Below, one piece after another: positions 39,596-49,706 of a stretch of 64,000 nt of DNA. The stretch comes from Leishmania donovani (taxonomy: Eukaryota; Euglenozoa; Kinetoplastea; Trypanosomatida; Trypanosomatidae): contig NC_018243.1 in NCBI RefSeq assembly GCF_000227135.1, forward strand, positions 210,923-274,922. The letters are read 5' to 3'. The position numbers were made by a program, and so were the translations under genes. Below the pieces are notes generated by a model. That model had not been told where the DNA came from and did not search any database. It worked only from the letters and a program-made list of their open reading frames with translations. How positions within the stretch are numbered: position 1 is the first letter of the stretch; each line of letters begins with the position of its first letter.

Positions 39596-42500
39596 CTACG
39601 TACTCGGTAGCGGGGCCTCGCACATCTCACACACCACCATATCAGGTGCATTAAGAAAGGTGCACACAGGACATGGCAAGCCCTGCTCCTCCATGGCGAT
39701 TGCGGCGCCGACGGTAGGTCCCGCAGCAACGACACCGGCAGCAGCCGCGGTGACAGCGGGGGATGCTGCCATTATGGACCCGCCGTGGCTGCCCTGGAGT
39801 CGCGTCTCACGGAAAGCCACCGTGTGCTCGCGGACGACGGACGCAGCAGATGCGTCACCGCAAGCGCCGGCTTGCAGCAGCTCTGGTGGAATCGCCTCCC
39901 ACTCCTCGTCGATCGCCGCCGTTGTAGCGCACGTCTGCGCGATGATGTCGACCGACTGCACCGAGAGCGTCTCGCCGTCGCGGATGCCCAGCTCCTGAAG
40001 CGTGGCTTCGTCGAGCTGCGCAACCTCCGCCGCAGTGGCGGAGGTTGGAGCGGTGCCGCGAGTGTGATGGCCCGACTCCTCCACAGCGTGTGGTGGCGTC
40101 GAGCACCGCTTCAAGGGCTTGTTCTTTCCTCGCCCAATCTGCAGCACCTCGGCGGGCACCAGGTATCCGTGCTTCTCGCGCAGGTGAGCACTTATATAGA
40201 TCTTAAGCTGTCTGAGTGTAGTGTAATAGTGAATCCCCGCAGGGATCACGTCGGCGTCAGTGGCGGTGGTGTTGCTGCCACCTTCCACACTCTTCGCAGC
40301 GCTGCTGCCAGTGTGCTGCACCGCGGCCGAGGTCAGCACGCTCACCGCGTCGTAGTAGTTCTTGCGGCTTTTCTTCACATGTATGTTCAGCCTCAACGAG
40401 CCATTCACGAAGGACTCGCACTGGGCGTCAAATTTGGCGAGCATTGCCGCGCAGCACTGCGCACAGGTAGAGGGCCACAGTTGGCGCGCACCATTGTGAA
40501 AGCGCACCTGAATGACGGCGGCCGCCACGGGAACAGTCTGCGCACGAGACTTCGGCACCGGCGTCGCCGCGGGTGGCGACGGCGTCGACAGGGACGCGAC
40601 CGTGCAGTCACCTGCCGCGGCTGCAGAGAGATCCGTCGGCGTCTTCGCTGCCTCTGCCGAGGCCCCATCCTCCGCCGCCTCCGCGTCCACGTCCGTCACC
40701 TCCGCACGAGGCTCAGCACCCCCCACTGCCGCCCCAGCAGTGGACGTGCCCGCGACGCCGCCAGCCCGCGACGCCACACGCTCCAGCATGCCCGGCTCAC
40801 CGTACTGCGCCAACAACGCAACATACTCATCCATCGGCAATATCACCATGGGCGGTAGCCAGCACTGACTGCGGTACTCCGCCTCAGTGGGGCCCGTCGG
40901 CGGTGACGTCGGAGTCGGCGCACCGGCCCGCTCCACCCGCACACCGTTCCAGAGCAACTCGGCCCGCTTCGCCCGCGCCCCTTGCCAGAAGCCATCGGAA
41001 GGGTTCAGCCACGACACCTCCAGCAGGCTCTCAGAGTGCGCGCACTTGAACTTTTCGAAGGAGATTCGCGGCAGTACCAGTAAAGGCTCGCCGTCCGCAT
41101 CATCGCCGCCTTTGCTGGTGTCAGACTTGTTGTCCTCGCTCTGCATCGCCGCGTACCACCGCGCCACCCACCACGTCGGCACACAGCCATACGTGACGGT
41201 GCAGTCTGGCACCGTCTGCGCCGTCATTTTCTCCAGCGCCTCCTCAGCGTAATACAAGCGTCCCTCAAGCGTCTGCGGCTCTGGCGGTGCCGCTGCTGCA
41301 GTTGCCGTTTCTGACGGCGCCGGAGCCACAGGCGAGGAAGGGACGTTCGTTGCGCTTGCACCCCGGCCACCACTACGGCCGCCCCCACTGCGCCGCATCG
41401 TCACGCGCGCATTCCAGGCGGCGTCGTGCTGCCGCTTCTTCATCAGTGCTGTGCGCAGTCGCTGCACCTCGCTTGACTGGTGGGCTACTCGCTGCTGGTG
41501 CGCCTCTGCCCACTTCTTCACGTACTCACGGTACTCGCGCTCGCCGTGTTGCTTGAAGAAGAGCCGATTCGGGTGCTGGGCAGCGAGCAGCTGCTCCTCG
41601 TTCTCCGCCCCGGTAGCGAGCAGCAGCTGCGCGACCCCAGAGGGACAGGTCATGGCTCCGGCAAGCCACAGCGACGGGTAGCGCTTGCGCTCCTCCATCC
41701 TCTTCATGCGCTGCTGGTGGCGCGAGGTCAGGTGCTGCACGCTTGACTGCATGCATTCCTGACACGTCGTGCTCGTTTCCGAGGCAGGGATGAGCGGAAG
41801 AAAGAAGTGTTCCACGTCATCCTCGTTCACGCTCCAGTGCGGGTTCGACGTGCGCAGGACACCAGAGCGATGCGCCATCGTGAGCACCTCCACAAAGCGG
41901 TGCACCCAGTAGCGTCGCAAGGAGTCTGGGATAGCCACGGCGCTCTGGCCAGGGCGCAGGGCACCGTGCGGGCATAGCAGCTGCGCCGACAGGTTCAAGT
42001 CGCCGCGGTCCACGTCAAGGGCGGCCAGGCTGAACGGGTGGTCAGCTTTCGCTAGAGACGTCGAGACAGTCTCGGGCACCGCAGGAGACGCCGAAGAAGA
42101 GGCGGAAGAGGCGGGGGCGGTCACCGCTGCTACCATGGACGACGTCGACGCCGGCGTCGCCGGCAACGGCGGCGGCGCCACACGTGCCTCACGCATAACC
42201 AGCACACCCGTGTAGCCTTCGGCCTGCCGCACGCGTCCCCAGCCAAGCTGGCTCGTGTAGAACGAAGCCCACGCCTCAACGACGGTCTTGCTGACGAGCA
42301 CGCGCTGCTGCTGCCCATCCTCCCTCTTCTCCTCAGCCTCCTGCTGCTGCGTGCTCTGTGTAAGTGCAGTTGGCGTGACGGCTCCGGGCCCAGCACCGCT
42401 GTCGCCCTCGTCTCCTTCCTCGCCTGCAGCGTGCCTCTTCCGCCGCTCCGCCTCTTCCCAGGCGCGGGTGAGGATGATCTCCGCCTCCTCGTCCTCCGTC

Positions 42501-45283
42501 GTGCGCGACGCGAGCGCCTGCACGCCGGCGGCCATGGCCGCGACACAGAGCGGGCACAGGTTGGCTTCCATGAGGGTGCAACACGACTGAGTGCCGCAGG
42601 CGGCGCCGCCGCCAGCCATCGACTCACGCAAGCGGGCCGTCATCGGCGCCTCCGGTGTGGAGGGCGATGCAGGTCTGTCGCCGTTCGCCGCCACTGTCAA
42701 GGGCGAGCCGCAGACAGCGAGAAAACGGCTCAGCTTTTCGTACGCGGATGCCGATACCACCTTGTAAGATGCCCACGGCAGCACACAGCCGTGCGCACAG
42801 GTTACCGAGGGCAGCGCTTGCATCAGCGAATACTGGCGCACCTGCTGACGAACCTCTTCAGCAGTCTGCATGTGGCCGTGGCGGAGGGGGCCGACCGTGG
42901 CAGTCACCACGGTCCCCTCAACCGCGGCGCTAGCGCCACTGCCCGAGGCGCCCTCCTCGGGCCCGACAACAATGGGCTTCCCGTCAACACCAGCAGCACC
43001 GCTCGCAAGCGCAGAGTTGGCACTGTCGCCCGCAGGGCCTGAGACGGCGTCCAAGTCCCTCTTGCTGCGCTTCAGCTTCGACTCGGCACCGCTGCCGAGC
43101 GCCGCCGCGTCCACGTAGGCAGGCAAGAAGAAGCGGCCGAAATGCTGCAGCCAGCGGGTGGGGAGCACGTAAAGCGACGGTGTGGCCGTCGTCGTGGTCG
43201 ATATCCATGCCGGGGCACTCGAGGCGTTCGTGGCACTCTCAAACACAGCCTTCGCGGCGGTGGCCCACAAGTCGAAGAGCGCCGCTGCCTGCGCGCGCTG
43301 CTCCATCCAGTCGTGGCGCTTGGTGAGGCAGTCATCATTCACGCGATCAACGTACTGGCGCAAGTACACAGGGTACTCCGCAGGGGTGGGGGTGGCGCTG
43401 GTGGACGGAACGGCGGCGACGGGCTGCAGCTGCGGTGGCTTGCCCGTGCTGGGCGGCGCCGACACCGACGTAGAGCGTGGAGATGAACACGATGTGGCGA
43501 TGCGGTGGTACACGAGCAGGTAAGCGTCTGGCGACGCGCCGCGCTGCCCTTGGTAGCGGTTCAGCTTCGACACCTCTGCGTCGTTAAAGTTCAGCCACGA
43601 GCTGCCTCTGCTACCACCGCTGCTGCCCGGCTCCGCCGAGGCGCCGGAGACCTTGCCGTGGTAGGTGTAGTGGCCTGATACGGCAGTGTCGCCGAGGTGG
43701 TTCACAACACCGCGCAGCTCGTATAAGTGGTGGTCCTCGCTCTCCTCTGGCGCCACGCTCTCACCACCGGCGGCTCTAGACGTGATGTTCCGCTTCTGCT
43801 CGTGCCACTGGCGCATGTACGTCGCCATGTCCAGCTGAAGAGGAAAGGAGGTGGTGGTGGTCACCTTGTGTCGCTGCAGGGACTGCAGGTCAAACTCGAA
43901 GCGGTTCCAGTGGATCACGAGCACGTCAGGCAGCGTCCGCATATACTGTAGCGACGTAGCCACCGCCGTGTGGCCGCACTGCTCGCACATGAAGCCGTCC
44001 ACCGCCTCCGGCTTCGAGAACTCCGACAGGGAGTCCTCCAGGGTGGGGCAAACAGGCAGCGAGAGATACAGGAACGGCTCCGCTCGCTTGGAGGACCGGC
44101 CGCAAGATCCACACTGCCGGTCGTACAGCAGCGTTCCGGAGAAGGTGCTGGTGACGGCAGCCTTCACCGTTGGGCCGCAATGGCACCGCAGCCAGTCCAG
44201 CAGCAAGGTGAAAAACTCCTGCGCGTCCTGCTGCACCTTCACGTCAAGGGAAAGGTACGTGGCGAACGACTTCGGGTCCGCGCCGGCCCCTTCGCGGCTG
44301 AAGGCCATTAATGCAAAGAGCTCCTTGAGCCCCGACTCGGCCAGCTGGTTAACACCGGTGCCTCCCTGCGCCTCTCTGATCTCCACGCAGTAATGGTCGT
44401 GCGCTGCGGCGTCGTCGTTAAGGATTGCGTGGCGCACCCGGGCAATGCTGAAGATGAGCTGTAACACGGCGCTGAAGTAGCACGTGTTCATCAAGTTGCG
44501 CACTCCACGCCACAGGCAAGGGAAAGCCGGGTCACTCATGACGGTGATCTCGGTGGCGTCGCCGGCAGCAGTCGCGCTTCCTGCTGTCTCTGCTAAGTCT
44601 TCGCGAGTGCTCTTCGTGGCTCGCGCTCCGCCCCGTTCGCGCCCCGTCGAGGCGGAGGATGACGACGCGGCGTCGGCATTCGCCGCCGTTACGCCGCTGC
44701 CCTTCACCGCGGGAAGCGGCACCACGTACGGGCCGTTCCCCATTAACGCCTTCAAGCAGTCCTCGCGCGTGGCAGCGTCGCTGCCGAGCAGCTGGAGCCC
44801 AGCCATGCACCGCGGCGACGCCGTGCAGTTCAGCAGACGCTCATTCTTGGTTGTGTGCTTCGTCATGCATGGCGTGTTCAAGCGGTACGCCTTGCGTATC
44901 AGTGCAGGTGACAGGACCGCGCGCAGTGCCTGCATCTCTTCGGAGAGCGCGCTGCGCTCCATGGGTTTCAGAGACGGCTGATTAGCCACTGCCTCCCCGA
45001 TGGAGTTCGGAGAGGCAGCATGGGAGTATCCATCCATACTCTGCACGGCATCCACATCGATCAGCGTACGACCACCCTCCACTGTTGCTCCCGATGCCTT
45101 GACAGCCGACGCGATGGGAGTGGCACCGGCGGCCGTAGAGCGTGGCGGTGGAGCCAGAATCCCCAGCAGCTCCTGCCGGGGGGTGTAGTGAGCACGCGCA
45201 CATCCCTCGAGCACCTCCGACGCCCAGAGATCCCCCACACCTAGCTGAGCAGCGGGCGCCGTCCCGGTCACGCAAGCGCTCAT
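39596..45283 (-). CDS. Ubiquitin-specific protease (USP family, C19) with C-terminal zinc finger
   Basis: A deubiquitinase of 1895 residues from the ATG at 45281-45283. A probable splice acceptor lies 13 bases upstream, and the open frame beyond it starts only with TTG. The catalytic Cys268 is in RNLMNTCYFSAVLQ, with oxyanion Asn263. Structural zinc ligands follow as CGSCG and CEQCG. The His box has NHLGDTAVSGHYTYHG (His538) and WLNFNDAEVS, ending with PDAYLLVYHR. The middle is long, with segments such as VVEAWASFYTSQLGWG that may be DUSP domains. Near 1730-1830 are ubiquitin-like pieces (LRQLKIYISAHLREKHG, then ELGIRDGETLSVQSV). The last 28 residues form a RanBP2-type zinc finger (CPVC, then CEMC) of the kind that can bind ubiquitin. 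The DUSP plus ubiquitin-like layout recalls USP48, but I do not claim orthology. Confidence 0.92.
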   Translation of the reverse strand: MSACVTGTAPAAQLGVGDLWASEVLEGCARAHYTPRQELLGILAPPPRSTAAGATPIASAVKASGATVEGGRTLIDVDAVQSMDGYSHAASPNSIGEAVANQPSLKPMERSALSEEMQALRAVLSPALIRKAYRLNTPCMTKHTTKNERLLNCTASPRCMAGLQLLGSDAATREDCLKALMGNGPYVVPLPAVKGSGVTAANADAASSSSASTGRERGGARATKSTREDLAETAGSATAAGDATEITVMSDPAFPCLWRGVRNLMNTCYFSAVLQLIFSIARVRHAILNDDAAAHDHYCVEIREAQGGTGVNQLAESGLKELFALMAFSREGAGADPKSFATYLSLDVKVQQDAQEFFTLLLDWLRCHCGPTVKAAVTSTFSGTLLYDRQCGSCGRSSKRAEPFLYLSLPVCPTLEDSLSEFSKPEAVDGFMCEQCGHTAVATSLQYMRTLPDVLVIHWNRFEFDLQSLQRHKVTTTTSFPLQLDMATYMRQWHEQKRNITSRAAGGESVAPEESEDHHLYELRGVVNHLGDTAVSGHYTYHGKVSGASAEPGSSGGSRGSSWLNFNDAEVSKLNRYQGQRGASPDAYLLVYHRIATSCSSPRSTSVSAPPSTGKPPQLQPVAAVPSTSATPTPAEYPVYLRQYVDRVNDDCLTKRHDWMEQRAQAAALFDLWATAAKAVFESATNASSAPAWISTTTTATPSLYVLPTRWLQHFGRFFLPAYVDAAALGSGAESKLKRSKRDLDAVSGPAGDSANSALASGAAGVDGKPIVVGPEEGASGSGASAAVEGTVVTATVGPLRHGHMQTAEEVRQQVRQYSLMQALPSVTCAHGCVLPWASYKVVSASAYEKLSRFLAVCGSPLTVAANGDRPASPSTPEAPMTARLRESMAGGGAACGTQSCCTLMEANLCPLCVAAMAAGVQALASRTTEDEEAEIILTRAWEEAERRKRHAAGEEGDEGDSGAGPGAVTPTALTQSTQQQEAEEKREDGQQQRVLVSKTVVEAWASFYTSQLGWGRVRQAEGYTGVLVMREARVAPPPLPATPASTSSMVAAVTAPASSASSSASPAVPETVSTSLAKADHPFSLAALDVDRGDLNLSAQLLCPHGALRPGQSAVAIPDSLRRYWVHRFVEVLTMAHRSGVLRTSNPHWSVNEDDVEHFFLPLIPASETSTTCQECMQSSVQHLTSRHQQRMKRMEERKRYPSLWLAGAMTCPSGVAQLLLATGAENEEQLLAAQHPNRLFFKQHGEREYREYVKKWAEAHQQRVAHQSSEVQRLRTALMKKRQHDAAWNARVTMRRSGGGRSGGRGASATNVPSSPVAPAPSETATAAAAPPEPQTLEGRLYYAEEALEKMTAQTVPDCTVTYGCVPTWWVARWYAAMQSEDNKSDTSKGGDDADGEPLLVLPRISFEKFKCAHSESLLEVSWLNPSDGFWQGARAKRAELLWNGVRVERAGAPTPTSPPTGPTEAEYRSQCWLPPMVILPMDEYVALLAQYGEPGMLERVASRAGGVAGTSTAGAAVGGAEPRAEVTDVDAEAAEDGASAEAAKTPTDLSAAAAGDCTVASLSTPSPPAATPVPKSRAQTVPVAAAVIQVRFHNGARQLWPSTCAQCCAAMLAKFDAQCESFVNGSLRLNIHVKKSRKNYYDAVSVLTSAAVQHTGSSAAKSVEGGSNTTATDADVIPAGIHYYTTLRQLKIYISAHLREKHGYLVPAEVLQIGRGKNKPLKRCSTPPHAVEESGHHTRGTAPTSATAAEVAQLDEATLQELGIRDGETLSVQSVDIIAQTCATTAAIDEEWEAIPPELLQAGACGDASAASVVREHTVAFRETRLQGSHGGSIMAASPAVTAAAAGVVAAGPTVGAAIAMEEQGLPCPVCTFLNAPDMVVCEMCEAPLPST

Positions 45284-46724
45284 GAGTGCGATGCGCTGTG
45301 GGGCAATCACGGAGACAATCAGAGGTGCAGGTACGGAGGAAGACGGGGACGAGAGAGGCGGCAAGAAGGCAAGACGACAAGCGCGAGGGCGATGGAGAAG
45401 GAAGAAAGGGGGTGGGGCCGTCAGGGAAGAGCGCTACAGCAACCAGAGCAGCGGCCACCAATCACGAAAGGAAAGGGACGAGAAAGCAGCAGCGACACCT
45501 ACGCGCTCCAACGCGTGAGACCAACGAGAGAGGGGGGGGAGACGACAGAGAGAGTAAAGCGAACGGTTCATCGAATTCGTGTGCCACATCTCACAGGGCC
45601 GATGGCGGTTGTGGGAGGTGTAGAGAGCGAGGGGAGGAGAGCCACTGGGTCGCCGCCACCAATGACACCTTCAGTTCTTCTTTCTTCGCGGTGGCTAAAG
45701 TTGGGATCCGAATAAGCAAGCGTCTACGGCCGTGCATGCGTGTGCTCGTCGAGTGCAGAATTGTGTGCTGGGGGATGCTTGGATTAAGCTACTCGTAGGC
45801 TCTTATCAGCCCCCCCCCCCTCGCGCGCTGTCGATGAACACAAGGGAGGGAAGATGGGGGAGGGGGGGGGGTGCCGCAACTACGTTTTCCGTCTCTGTCG
45901 GCAAGAGGCTGTAAGGAAGGGAGAGGATGACGTGTCGCGCTACGGACGACGCACAGACGGCGATAAGCAACAACCAGAAAACAATCTTTCCAAGGTAATG
46001 TCTTCCACTGCTTGTGTCTGTGTGCCGACCACCTTCTCTCCCCTTCGGTCTGATGCAGCCAGGCAGGGAGGGGGCAGGAGGAGAGTCGTGTTGCGGGCGA
46101 GATGGCGACTGAAACCGCACAAACAGAATGTGCGAGAGAAAGAGGGACGGCGGTGGAGTCAGGAGGGCGACGACATCAAGCGCACGAGTGACACAATGCA
46201 GGGCGGAGAGACAGAGAACATTGCAGAAGAAGCGTAGGTACAGAGCGCCGCCTCCACAGCAGGCATGCTCGTGCACGTGCACGCAACAAGCTCTCCTGCG
46301 CCTCCACCCCCAACAGGTACGTAGGACTCCAGCGCACGATACCTCTTCTGTTGTGTTTTCAGCGTGCCGCGCATCAAGTCCTCCTGTGTCTGTGGACGTT
46401 CATGTAGAAAGAGGAACTCACGGCCGTGCGAAAGTGTGGCACCCGTTTCGTCTTCCCCTGTCGCATCGACTGCGACTCCCTCCGCGTACGGAACGGACTT
46501 GGACAGAGAGCGCGAGGGTCAGCCGGTCAGGACAAGGAGACTCCTTTTCGAAGCGACGCCACATGCTGATGCGTACGCTGTGTCGCCAGCGGGGGTCGTG
46601 GGCGTCCCCCAGCGCTGCGCGGAGCAGGCCGGGCTGCCGTTTTTCCTTTTAGAAGAGAGCAACCACCACGCTCCACACTCCACAACGACGCAAGAGCATC
46701 ACCAACCGCGGCGCGGCGACTCGC
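45284..46724. other. Intergenic region (about 1.4 kb)
   Basis: No gene seen. It has purine-rich plus-strand tracts at 45330-45420, an 11-C run at 45810-45820, and G-rich runs near 45858-45870. Confidence 0.6.
45296..45345 (-). promoter_or_regulatory. Probable spliced-leader acceptor of the USP gene
   Basis: On the minus strand a moderately pyrimidine-rich stretch ends in CCCCACAG, with the AG at 45297-45296, 13 bases before the ATG at 45283. Its position supports that ATG over any upstream start. Confidence 0.4.
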
Positions 46725-48947
46725 TCACGCCAGTAGGGTGAGTAGTGGGTACTGGTCCGACACGGAGCAGCGCACGCGAGAGCTCACCCGAGCCTGTCGC
46801 GGTGACGAGAACGACCCCTCCCCAACTCGTGTTGCCTGGGACGCAGCGACAGCTGCTGCTGCACCCTCTCCCGGCTCGCCCTCGGCAGTCGCAGACGGCG
46901 TCAGCATGGCGGACTTCTGCGTGTTGTACTGAGCTGTGATGTACCGTGTATGCCATGCCTGCTCGGCCGCCGACAGCTCCACCTCCACTGTGGGTCGCAG
47001 TACCACTACTCGACAGTGGCGATACTGCCGGAGGAAAGGGTGAGCGGAGAGGTGTCCGCTTCGCGAGGCCGGGCCACGGCGCACCCAGCGGCGCAGCAGA
47101 CAGCGCTGGAACCGCCCCGCGACCTCCGGCATGCCCACAGTGATGTCGCCCGACGTGCAAACGTCATCATGACCGTCCTCTGCCGCGCGACGGCACTCCG
47201 CCGCTGAAGAAGCCGCCACGCTGCCATCACGGTGTTCAGCGCCCTCAAAAAATCCGCCTCCGCATGCAGAAGAAGAGCGCAGTTGCCACGAACCCGTCGC
47301 ACTGTCCCTAGAGGCGGTGAGCGGGATCGGTGTGCCGATCGGAGCGTCCGCGGCTACTGCAACAATGGTGGTGCTTGTCGTCTCCGTGGTTTTGCCGCTC
47401 GTCGTCCCTGCGGCAGCCGCACTCCTCAGAGCGCCATCGGTTGTTGGGGGCTGAGGTGGAGGCGGCGGCAGCGGCCTTCTGACCGTCGCCGCGGCCTCAT
47501 CCATGCGCATGAGCCTCTGAATCGCCTCCGATGATGCTACGTTGCGAGAGGGCTGAAAGTAGAAGTAGTTCGTCGCGTGATCAACGCGGTGCCGCGCGCA
47601 CGTGTTTGTTGTCCGCTCCTGTCCCGCCGGCGACCCTGCCCGCACCCACGTGTCCTCGAAGCCAGGGACGTGCTCGCGTGCGCCGGTAAAGAGGTTGCCG
47701 ACCAGCACGTCGGGCCGCACATGGTGATACACCCAGTCAAGCGCCATGGCACGGTGTGCATCCAGCTGACCTGGGGCCCGTCCGTGTCGCTTGGCGGCAG
47801 ACAGAGACGATGACCGTTGCGTCTGCAGCGTAAAAGGACTACCCTCGGCGCTGACCGCAGCGTCGGCTAGCAGACCCTCTGTGTTCGTGCCGAGACTCTT
47901 GCCGCGGTAAGAGAGGTCCAGAGTAGTGAGAACGCAGCGGTGGCACGGCGAGTCAGCCTCGCTGCCGACTGGGTCTGCGCCGCCCTGCCTCGCTGCCGAG
48001 CTCGTTTGGTTGCTCGTCTCAGATGAGGCGATGTCCGAGGTGGAGGCATCGCCCTTCGAAGTGTGCGGGGGCAGCGTGGCAGAGGTGCGGCTGCGCAGCT
48101 CCACCGTGAGGCCGGCACCCATGCCAGGAAGCAGCTGAGCGTCCCAGACAGAGCCCTCCTTGATGAACAGCTGCACTTCGCCGCAGCGGCCGTTGCGAGC
48201 ACGGCCGACAAGACGGTAGCGGCACGAGGGCGAAGAGGCGGGTGGGAGCGTCAGGGAGCTTGCGGCATGTGCAGGGGCGTCCGTGGTTGGTGGCTGCTGC
48301 TCATGGCAGTCTGCATTCAGTGGTGCCTCGGTGGTTACAGGTGCTACTGGTGCAGCTGACGCTGATGAAGTCGGCGAAGCGCTGCTTGGTCGCTGATGTT
48401 GCAAATCGCGTGCGAGATCGGCGCAGTATATGCGAAAACGCCTTTCCGGTGCCGGCCTTGGTGGCTTCGCTACGATGCCCTCGTCAGGACCGTTGATGAG
48501 CGCCTCCGCGAGTTCTGGGGTGGAGTCTTGAAGAGCGACCACGTCGGACGCAGCGGCCCGGATCGTCTCGCACACGAGTGGAATGCGCTCCTCCATAGAC
48601 AGGCGGCGCCTGCAACGGTGATGGGTATGGCCTGAGCCGTCCACCGCCCACGACAGGAGAGACAGTGGAGGCGGAGGTGGGACGCGTGGTGGCCGTGCCG
48701 TGGCCGGTGGTTGCGACGGCGACGACTTCGGCATGGACGTCGTCTCGTATGGCGGTGGTGGTGACGTCGCAGTAGATGAGGTCGCTGTTGATGCATAGCA
48801 ACACGCAAGCACCACCGCGCTGAGGCCACCGCAAGGGCGCGCAGCACAGGTGCGCCTGAACAACGCAGCGAGGCCATGCGTCTCGCAAACGTCATGGCTG
48901 CGGGCGCGGTGCGTGGCTCGAGCACGATGGAGTCGCTGTCTGAGCAT
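46725..48947 (-). CDS. Degenerate TDP2-like endonuclease/exonuclease/phosphatase-fold protein
   Basis: A 740-residue protein from the ATG at 48945-48947. A second in-frame ATG 25 codons upstream adds only CA-repeat-type residues. The first 60 residues are Arg-rich with a hydrophobic stretch (MLRQRLHRARATHRARS, then GGLSAVVLACCY), possibly a mitochondrial presequence. From about 95 the sequence follows the TDP2 branch of the EEP fold. LSLLSWAVDG matches LxWNIDG; VVALQDSTPELAEAL matches DVxxLQE; RYRLVGRARNGRCGEVQLFIK follows; VLVGNLFTGAREHVPGFEDTWVRAG matches the GDxNLxDxEV region and its FxDxW end. At each catalytic position the key residue is changed: Asn to Ala101, Glu to Asp141, Asp-x-Asn to Asn418 and Phe. 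No SDHxG is found. Long low-complexity inserts separate the parts. It is probably a non-catalytic relative. Confidence 0.65.
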   Translation of the reverse strand: MLRQRLHRARATHRARSHDVCETHGLAALFRRTCAARPCGGLSAVVLACCYASTATSSTATSPPPPYETTSMPKSSPSQPPATARPPRVPPPPPLSLLSWAVDGSGHTHHRCRRRLSMEERIPLVCETIRAAASDVVALQDSTPELAEALINGPDEGIVAKPPRPAPERRFRIYCADLARDLQHQRPSSASPTSSASAAPVAPVTTEAPLNADCHEQQPPTTDAPAHAASSLTLPPASSPSCRYRLVGRARNGRCGEVQLFIKEGSVWDAQLLPGMGAGLTVELRSRTSATLPPHTSKGDASTSDIASSETSNQTSSAARQGGADPVGSEADSPCHRCVLTTLDLSYRGKSLGTNTEGLLADAAVSAEGSPFTLQTQRSSSLSAAKRHGRAPGQLDAHRAMALDWVYHHVRPDVLVGNLFTGAREHVPGFEDTWVRAGSPAGQERTTNTCARHRVDHATNYFYFQPSRNVASSEAIQRLMRMDEAAATVRRPLPPPPPQPPTTDGALRSAAAAGTTSGKTTETTSTTIVAVAADAPIGTPIPLTASRDSATGSWQLRSSSACGGGFFEGAEHRDGSVAASSAAECRRAAEDGHDDVCTSGDITVGMPEVAGRFQRCLLRRWVRRGPASRSGHLSAHPFLRQYRHCRVVVLRPTVEVELSAAEQAWHTRYITAQYNTQKSAMLTPSATAEGEPGEGAAAAVAASQATRVGEGSFSSPRQARVSSRVRCSVSDQYPLLTLLA

Positions 48948-49706
48948 GCCACTGTCGTTGTTCCGGTGTGCGTATGTGTAGGCGTCCGTGTCTGTGTGTG
49001 TGCGCGCGCAACGACTGGGCATCAAAGGTGAAAAAGGAAAGGCAGGCTGCGACAGCGAGCGGAGACACGGATGCAACTCCCTTCACCGTGCAGCCAAGCA
49101 CAGGGAGACACGGGCACGCGCGAAGAGGTGGCGGGTGGGCGCCAGAGAGGTGAAGCGGCACCGGCGGAGGCACTTGTCGACACAACGGAAGAAAGGAAAA
49201 CGAATGAAGGGAAGGGCGAGGAGGTAACGGAGAGAGATGTTGTGTAAGGAGTGCTACCCATCTTGTGCGTCAGTGGTGTGTTAGCGTCCGCTCAGGTGCC
49301 CACACTGTCGCACTCCACCCACCCACCCACCCACACACACACACACACACCTCGGAAGAGACAGACGGCAATGCGCTGCTTCCCCACCTCCCCCTTCCCC
49401 TTGCTCTTGCTCACAGGAAGGGCGCCGCCGTGTATGCCACGCGCCTCTCGCAGGAGAGGCACGTTCGTCGACCTACAGAACGCGAGGAAGCGGGGAGAGA
49501 GGGTGGGACATGCGCGGCACAGCAGCGGCCTCTGCAGGTTTTCTGCAGGGCATTCCCCCCTACACGCAACAGCCGTGAGAGGCACCCTACGGCGTCAACA
49601 AGAGAAGCAGGCATTGAGAAAGAGAGAGAGACACGCGCACAAAACGTGCCTCGTTGGGGAGCAGGCGCGCACACGTCACCTCTCGAAAGGTAGAGCGGGT
49701 GTTCTT
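48948..49706. other. Intergenic region
   Basis: No gene seen. It contains a CCCA run at 49316-49333 followed by a CA run (49334-49350). Confidence 0.6.

Noticed and set aside
39785..40858. A 357-codon plus-strand frame
   Set aside because: It is the antisense shadow of the USP gene; the minus-strand frame has clear catalytic motifs.
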